In this document: in pieces, positions 34,185 to 38,132 of the stretch
Numbering within the stretch: position 1 is the first letter of the stretch
Layout: each line of letters begins with the position of its first letter
Assembly: GCA_016927835.1 (NCBI GenBank)
Contig: JAFGMA010000295.1
Span: forward strand, 1-38,132
Length of the DNA stretch: 38,132 nucleotides
Origin: Candidatus Zhuqueibacterota bacterium
GTDB lineage: Bacteria; Zhuqueibacterota; Zhuqueibacteria; Thermofontimicrobiales; Sulfurfontimicrobiaceae
Direction of reading: 5' to 3'
Translations under genes and position numbers: made by a program
Notes under the pieces: model-generated
Databases searched by the model: none
The model's input: the letters and a program-made list of their open reading frames with translations, nothing else
What the model was told of the DNA's origin: nothing

Positions 34185-35642
34185 ATGCGATATATCGGAT
34201 TTATTATACCTACCCTGCTGATACTATTGAATTTTATGATAAGTCCCGCTTTTTCTCAAGAAGAAATTTTTTACATGGGAAACGAATACGGGATAAATGC
34301 ACGCGCTATGGGCATGGGTAATACCAGAATTTGTACCGCCGAGGATTTTTCTGCCGCATTCAGCAATCCTGCTGCACTGGGGATGGTGCGACGGATGGAA
34401 TTGCAGGGAAGCTTCTCTCATCTGAAAATTCAGGACCAGGCGCTGTTTCTCGGCAAAGCAACCACTGACTCGAAAAATTCAACCAAGCTGAATACGCTGG
34501 GCTTCGTTTTCCCCGTGCCGACATATCGCGGCAGCCTGGTATTTTCCATCGGTTTCGCCCGGCTCCGCGATTATGAGTCGTCCCTGAAAATGCAAGCCTT
34601 CAATCCACAGCATTCATCGTATCGCCCCATTCTAGATGAAATTTATCCTGATATCTATACGTACTATGATTCGACCCTTCAGGATTATGTCGATTATTTC
34701 ATCGATACAACAATCGACGATTCAGTCTTTCAAAAGGAAACGCTGATTTCATCGGGCGGACTAAAGGCGTGGACCGTGTCGGGAGCCCTTGAAGTTCAAA
34801 AGGATATTTTCCTCGGAGCATCTATCAATGTCTGGTCGGGCTCTGAAGAACATACTCTGACCTTTGTCGAGGAAGATCAAAATGAATATTATCAAGCCGC
34901 GGACACATCAATCACCGAGGACGGTATCGTCATTTATGATTATAATGATTTCAAGAGTCTCGAATCAATGCAAAAAATCAATTCCGAATTCAATGCAATA
35001 AATCTCAAAATCGGTCTGCTATATCGAATGAATCAATTTATGAAGCTTGGCTTGACGGTCGAATCGCCCAAGACATTTACAATCAAAGAGAAGTGGGAAG
35101 ATGAAAGTACGGTGAATTTCGACGATGGAAGCTATGCGGAACCTTCACCAAATCCATATTCAGGTGAGTCCGAGTACAAAATTCAGGAACCATACATTTT
35201 TGGATTTGGAGCTTCCGCTTCTCTGCTGAATTTCACTCTGGCGGGTGATGTGGAACTGGTCGACTGGTCCCAGGCAAAATTTTTAACCGATTCACCGATT
35301 TATGGCGAAACAAAGGACCGCGTGAATACTCGAATTAAAGAAAATTTCACGACTGTCACCAACGTTCATCTCGGTGGTGAATTTTCAATCCCATTTCTGA
35401 ATACAAAAATTCGAGCGGGATATGCCAACCGCCCGTCTATCTTCAAAGATGCAAGAGACGATGAACACAAGAAATATCTCTCTCTGGGCGCCAGCTTATT
35501 ACTTGATAAGCAGATGATGCTTGATTTTGGTTGGTCCCATGGCTGGTGGACTGATTACTCGTTCGATTCGTTAACCAATGTCGAAGCGAAAGAACAGAAA
35601 GAAGTGAACCGACTTCTTGCGACCTGCTCAATTCGTTTCTAA
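34185..35642 (+). CDS. FadL/OMPP1-like outer-membrane beta-barrel
   Basis: The 485-aa protein has a signal peptide (about 1-24, ending AFSQ), then GMGNTRICTAEDFSAAFSNPAAL, close to the AxAAxNPAxL opening of FadL/OMPP1/TodX and PorV-type barrels. It alternates strands throughout and ends in CSIRF, the terminal aromatic residue expected for barrel assembly. Known relatives bring hydrophobic compounds through the outer membrane or carry proteins to the type IX system. GGAGAT is the ribosome binding site. It sits between two lipoprotein genes on the same strand, with gaps of 68 and 39 bases. Confidence 0.78.
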   Translation: MRYIGFIIPTLLILLNFMISPAFSQEEIFYMGNEYGINARAMGMGNTRICTAEDFSAAFSNPAALGMVRRMELQGSFSHLKIQDQALFLGKATTDSKNSTKLNTLGFVFPVPTYRGSLVFSIGFARLRDYESSLKMQAFNPQHSSYRPILDEIYPDIYTYYDSTLQDYVDYFIDTTIDDSVFQKETLISSGGLKAWTVSGALEVQKDIFLGASINVWSGSEEHTLTFVEEDQNEYYQAADTSITEDGIVIYDYNDFKSLESMQKINSEFNAINLKIGLLYRMNQFMKLGLTVESPKTFTIKEKWEDESTVNFDDGSYAEPSPNPYSGESEYKIQEPYIFGFGASASLLNFTLAGDVELVDWSQAKFLTDSPIYGETKDRVNTRIKENFTTVTNVHLGGEFSIPFLNTKIRAGYANRPSIFKDARDDEHKKYLSLGASLLLDKQMMLDFGWSHGWWTDYSFDSLTNVEAKEQKEVNRLLATCSIRF

Positions 35643-35681
35643 GATGTGTCTCATTACTAAAAATGGAAAAGAGGGATTGCT

Positions 35682-36767
35682 ATGAAACGGCTATTCATCC
35701 TCATGGCACTGGCACTCTTAATATTAATCCAGGGATGCGCAAGCACCAATCAACTCAAAAAAGAGGAACGCGTCAAACTTGTTCTGCATAACGGTGACAC
35801 GATAAAATGCTATGTGACGCATATCGGGCGTCAGCAGCTTTTTTTTAAAGCGCTGAATAGCCAGATTGCATATCGTTATGGCGACATCATGTCCATCGGC
35901 GATATCAAAGCTATCCTGCTCTCCAACGGGAGCGAGCTTTCGGTAGCCGAATTTATAAATTATCGCAAAACCCTCAAACAAGCCAGGCAGGAAGAAGCGA
36001 AACTCGCACCATCAGAATTGCACGATCCGCAGTATAAAAAATTGAAAAACAAAGATATCGGGAAGATGAATGATAAGGAATTCCGGTATTTTCTGGTGAT
36101 GAAAGAAAGAGAGGATATGCTGCGTCTGCGCAAAATGGATGAAGAACGAGAAGCCAGGCGACAGGCAGAACTGGAAGCACTTCATGAAAAACTGGATGAA
36201 ATGAAAACGACAAAAGCAACACCCCCCCCGCCAGTGGTCGCAGGTGTTATCAAGCCTGTCTCTGGCGGGGCATCTCAGCCGCCAGCCGCGATCGGGCAGC
36301 CGATTTCGCCAATAAGAATAGCCGATGATTCTGAAATCGCTCAATTGCTGCTGGATACCGGCGTTGCCGGGGCGCTGCTGAATCGTGCCGAAGAAATGCA
36401 GCAGCAAGGAGCTGTCTTCTCCCCTCAACAAGCTCAACTGCTGGATAAATTGAAGATATCCCCCGAATGGGACAGGCGCAAGGAAGAATTTCAGTTGTGG
36501 ACACATCGGGCTGAACAGGCGCTGAAACAAGCCTTTCTGAACCAGCCCGATGAGTTGAAAACAAAATGTAACCTCAGCTTTGATCCCAATCAGCCAATGG
36601 ATCTGAAAGCGATGGTTCAGCAGATCTACAATAGTTACGGCGCAAAACTCGATTCTGGCAGTTATCAAATCCTGGGTGATGTTCTTGGCGAGATGGGTGC
36701 AACTGCGCTAAAAAATATCCTGCTTAATTACCCGGAATGGCAATTTGTTGTCGGATCGAAGCTGTAA
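35682..36767 (+). CDS. Lipoprotein with coiled-coil and Pro-rich linker, function unknown
   Basis: The 361-aa protein has a lipobox ending IQGC (Cys19). Residues about 28-85 look like a small beta-barrel domain (LVLHNGDTIKCYVTHIGRQ). A charged coiled coil runs from about 100 to 175, a Pro/Gly linker (TPPPPVV) from about 175 to 210, and the helical C-terminus has MVQQIYNSYG. No family is recognised. It is a likely periplasmic partner of the barrel gene 39 bases upstream. It converges with the next gene, which lies on the other strand 48 bases away, with no hairpin between. Confidence 0.65.
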   Translation: MKRLFILMALALLILIQGCASTNQLKKEERVKLVLHNGDTIKCYVTHIGRQQLFFKALNSQIAYRYGDIMSIGDIKAILLSNGSELSVAEFINYRKTLKQARQEEAKLAPSELHDPQYKKLKNKDIGKMNDKEFRYFLVMKEREDMLRLRKMDEEREARRQAELEALHEKLDEMKTTKATPPPPVVAGVIKPVSGGASQPPAAIGQPISPIRIADDSEIAQLLLDTGVAGALLNRAEEMQQQGAVFSPQQAQLLDKLKISPEWDRRKEEFQLWTHRAEQALKQAFLNQPDELKTKCNLSFDPNQPMDLKAMVQQIYNSYGAKLDSGSYQILGDVLGEMGATALKNILLNYPEWQFVVGSKL

Positions 36768-36815
36768 GTTTCACAGGCATTCATTTCCTGCAAAAACGCC
36801 CTCTTCGACCCGAAA

Positions 36816-37790
36816 TCAGTTAGCCACGTTATTCGGATCGCTCATATAATCCCACCAATTGTTGGAAATGCCATTGGTTTCACCCAACGTTTTCGGAATG
36901 TGTTTCAGCCACCACTTGTGATGTTCGCGAATATCACCATTTCCCCATTCCGTGCAATCGACTTCTTTTGTGATCCCTTTGAAATCGGGGAAATTATACC
37001 AGTCATCACAATTGCTGAGGACAACCCTGGTATTGCCCCAGTCGTAATCCTTTTCGCTATTCGGGGCGAAATGTACATTGCCGCAATTCGACTCACCAGG
37101 TGCAACTTTATCGTATTTGATGAATTTTTCCCACAAATTGGCTTCCGCCGGAACATTTCGGAATACATGCGACATGATTGACTCGGTTCGATGCCCGAAA
37201 TCCTCCAGCATGCAACCCACGCCGCGCTCGTAATTGAATCCCATGACGATAAATTTTCTGGAGCAATTTTCCGTGTTGGGAATGGGGTCCGAATTGCAGT
37301 AAAAAGCGCCTTTGCCCGCCATGGTGGATTCCCAGAAACCGCCGTAAGGAAATCCGAATAGCCACACTTCATCAATTGCACCCGATTCTATCTGCGGGAT
37401 GATGTTGAATTCTTCGAGGATGGCGTTGTAATCCACCCCATCGGGTTGATGGAATTCTCGCGAGCGCCATGCAGCGACAAACGATTCATCGGTGTAGCGA
37501 AATCCATCTTTTTTCACCGGGTACGAGTCAGATTCGATGCGCTGCACAATCTGATAATCCAGCAACCCCTCGCTGACTTCGTTCAAATCATCAATATAAA
37601 CATGCGCCAGCGAATCCGGATTATACCAGTTGAAGAGTTTCTGAAGCCGCATTCCACCTTCGGTTTCTACAATCGGATTGTAAATAATTACCAGCACTTT
37701 GGGACGCATAATTTTCAGTTGCTGTTCTTTCGAACAGCCAAAGCAGAATAAGAGTGTACAAACAAGGATCAAAATTAATATGTGTTTCAT
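36816..37790 (-). CDS. Lipoprotein of unknown function
   Basis: The 324-aa product has a lipobox ending CFGC (Cys19) after a Leu/Ile-rich h-region. The mature protein has several conspicuous phrases: PKVLVIIYNPIV, EVWLFGFPYGGFWES, FIVMGFNYERGVGCMLEDFGHRTESIM and GNVHFAPNSEKDYDW. The Glu, His and Asp in YERG...EDFGHRTE could form a metal or catalytic site, but I cannot assign a family or reaction. AGGTG seven bases before the ATG is the ribosome binding site. It is on the minus strand downstream of the partial UroD-like gene and separated from it by a hairpin repeat. Confidence 0.6.
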   Translation of the reverse strand: MKHILILILVCTLLFCFGCSKEQQLKIMRPKVLVIIYNPIVETEGGMRLQKLFNWYNPDSLAHVYIDDLNEVSEGLLDYQIVQRIESDSYPVKKDGFRYTDESFVAAWRSREFHQPDGVDYNAILEEFNIIPQIESGAIDEVWLFGFPYGGFWESTMAGKGAFYCNSDPIPNTENCSRKFIVMGFNYERGVGCMLEDFGHRTESIMSHVFRNVPAEANLWEKFIKYDKVAPGESNCGNVHFAPNSEKDYDWGNTRVVLSNCDDWYNFPDFKGITKEVDCTEWGNGDIREHHKWWLKHIPKTLGETNGISNNWWDYMSDPNNVAN

Positions 37791-37843
37791 TTAAGCACCT
37801 CTGTTTGTTGGTTGTAAATTTGCTATTTAATGCAACTGCGTTG

Positions 37844-37878
37844 AGCGCCTGACGGCGCTGCCAAAGCAAGCTTTGGCA
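37844..37878. repeat. Two adjacent intergenic hairpins
   Basis: AGCGCC (37844-37849) pairs with GGCGCT (37854-37859), and TGCCAAAGC (37859-37867) pairs with GCTTTGGCA (37870-37878). There is no T run on either strand, so termination is unlikely. The layout fits a REP-type repeat between the UroD-like gene and the lipoprotein gene. No other copy was found here. Confidence 0.45.
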
Positions 37879-37905
37879 CTCCTGTGGTGGCGGGTCAGCC
37901 ATCGA

Positions 37906-38132
37906 TTATTTCCAAAAATAGCGCTCGAATTCTTCAAAGGCGCAACACAGGGCGTCCACATTTTCCGGAGGCGTCGGTGGATAGATACCCACCAGCATTT
38001 CCAGTCCACCTTTGGGGGAACCCAATTTACGTATTTCTTCCTCGATAAGTTCCCGAATCTCGGCTCTCGATCCATACGGCACAATGGACTGGCGATCGAT
38101 ATCGAGGCGGATGCACATCCGTCCTTTCACCT
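37906..38132 (-). CDS. Uroporphyrinogen decarboxylase (UroD/MtaA) family protein, C-terminal end only
   Basis: Only the last 75 or so residues lie in the window; the gene continues past 38132. RMCIRLDIDRQSIVPYGSRAEIRE, followed later by GGLEMLVGIYPPTPPENVDALC, has the layout of the UroD-family C-terminus. Given the divergence from true HemE, a corrinoid-linked or otherwise orphan UroD-like methyltransferase is as likely as heme synthesis; it cannot be decided from this fragment. The stop codon is TAA at 37906-37908. Confidence 0.6.
   Translation of the reverse strand, partial: VKGRMCIRLDIDRQSIVPYGSRAEIRELIEEEIRKLGSPKGGLEMLVGIYPPTPPENVDALCCAFEEFERYFWK

Overview
The window looks like a chromosomal segment of a Gram-negative bacterium of the FCB superphylum, most like the Calditrichota / KSB1 / Ignavibacteria side of it. 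The grounds are: two large secreted proteins ending in the YQNYPNPFNP-type FlgD-like sorting domain; many lipobox lipoproteins and outer-membrane barrels; a menaquinone methyltransferase; and an ArgRS with an NTNKP-x-HLGH active site. Unlike typical Bacteroidota, the genes mostly carry strong Shine-Dalgarno sequences and the clear promoters are plain TTGAxx-17-TATxxT. The assignment is inference; no rRNA or other taxonomic marker is present.

Layout. 1-3900: promoter, long leader and a 1052-aa secreted multidomain protein. 4070-6628: a Gfo/Idh/MocA oxidoreductase and a membrane-anchored alpha/beta hydrolase. 6797-10696: housekeeping genes (rplU-rpmA, mdh, an MBL-fold hydrolase, rnhB-yraN). 10846-17110: nitroreductase, menG, a secreted beta-helix protein, a DUF362/ferredoxin protein and a membrane metallophosphoesterase. 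17291-18867: an AT-rich island with two genes that both carry an R-N-x-x-x-H (HEPN-type) motif, one of them joined to a CBS-like pair, bracketed by 10-bp inverted repeats. 19041-22752: argS and a transglutaminase-like lipoprotein. 22753-23709: intergenic, with palindromic repeats. 23710-32829: a co-directional eight-gene cluster: TPR lipoprotein, barrel/OmpA-like/FlgD-like protein, ExbB/TolQ-like channel with two C-terminal Ig domains, two ExbD-like proteins, a TonB/TolA-position protein, a second TPR lipoprotein and an exported protein. After a terminator, 33202-36767 encodes a Tyr/Trp-rich lipoprotein with a cationic tail, a FadL-like barrel and another lipoprotein. 36816-38132: an unknown lipoprotein and the 3' end of a UroD-like gene, both on the minus strand.

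How the genes may work together. The 23.7-32.8 kb cluster has every part expected of a proton-driven machine spanning both membranes: stator (ExbB, two ExbD), energy-transfer protein (TonB/TolA-like), an outer-membrane barrel with a periplasmic OmpA-like arm, and two TPR lipoproteins. It is neither a standard TonB, Tol-Pal nor GldLM/PorLM set, and is the best candidate for an undescribed system. The HEPN island at 17.3-18.9 kb is the second candidate, probably a transferred RNase-type defence or toxin module. Four dispersed hairpin types (one with three copies) sit between genes.
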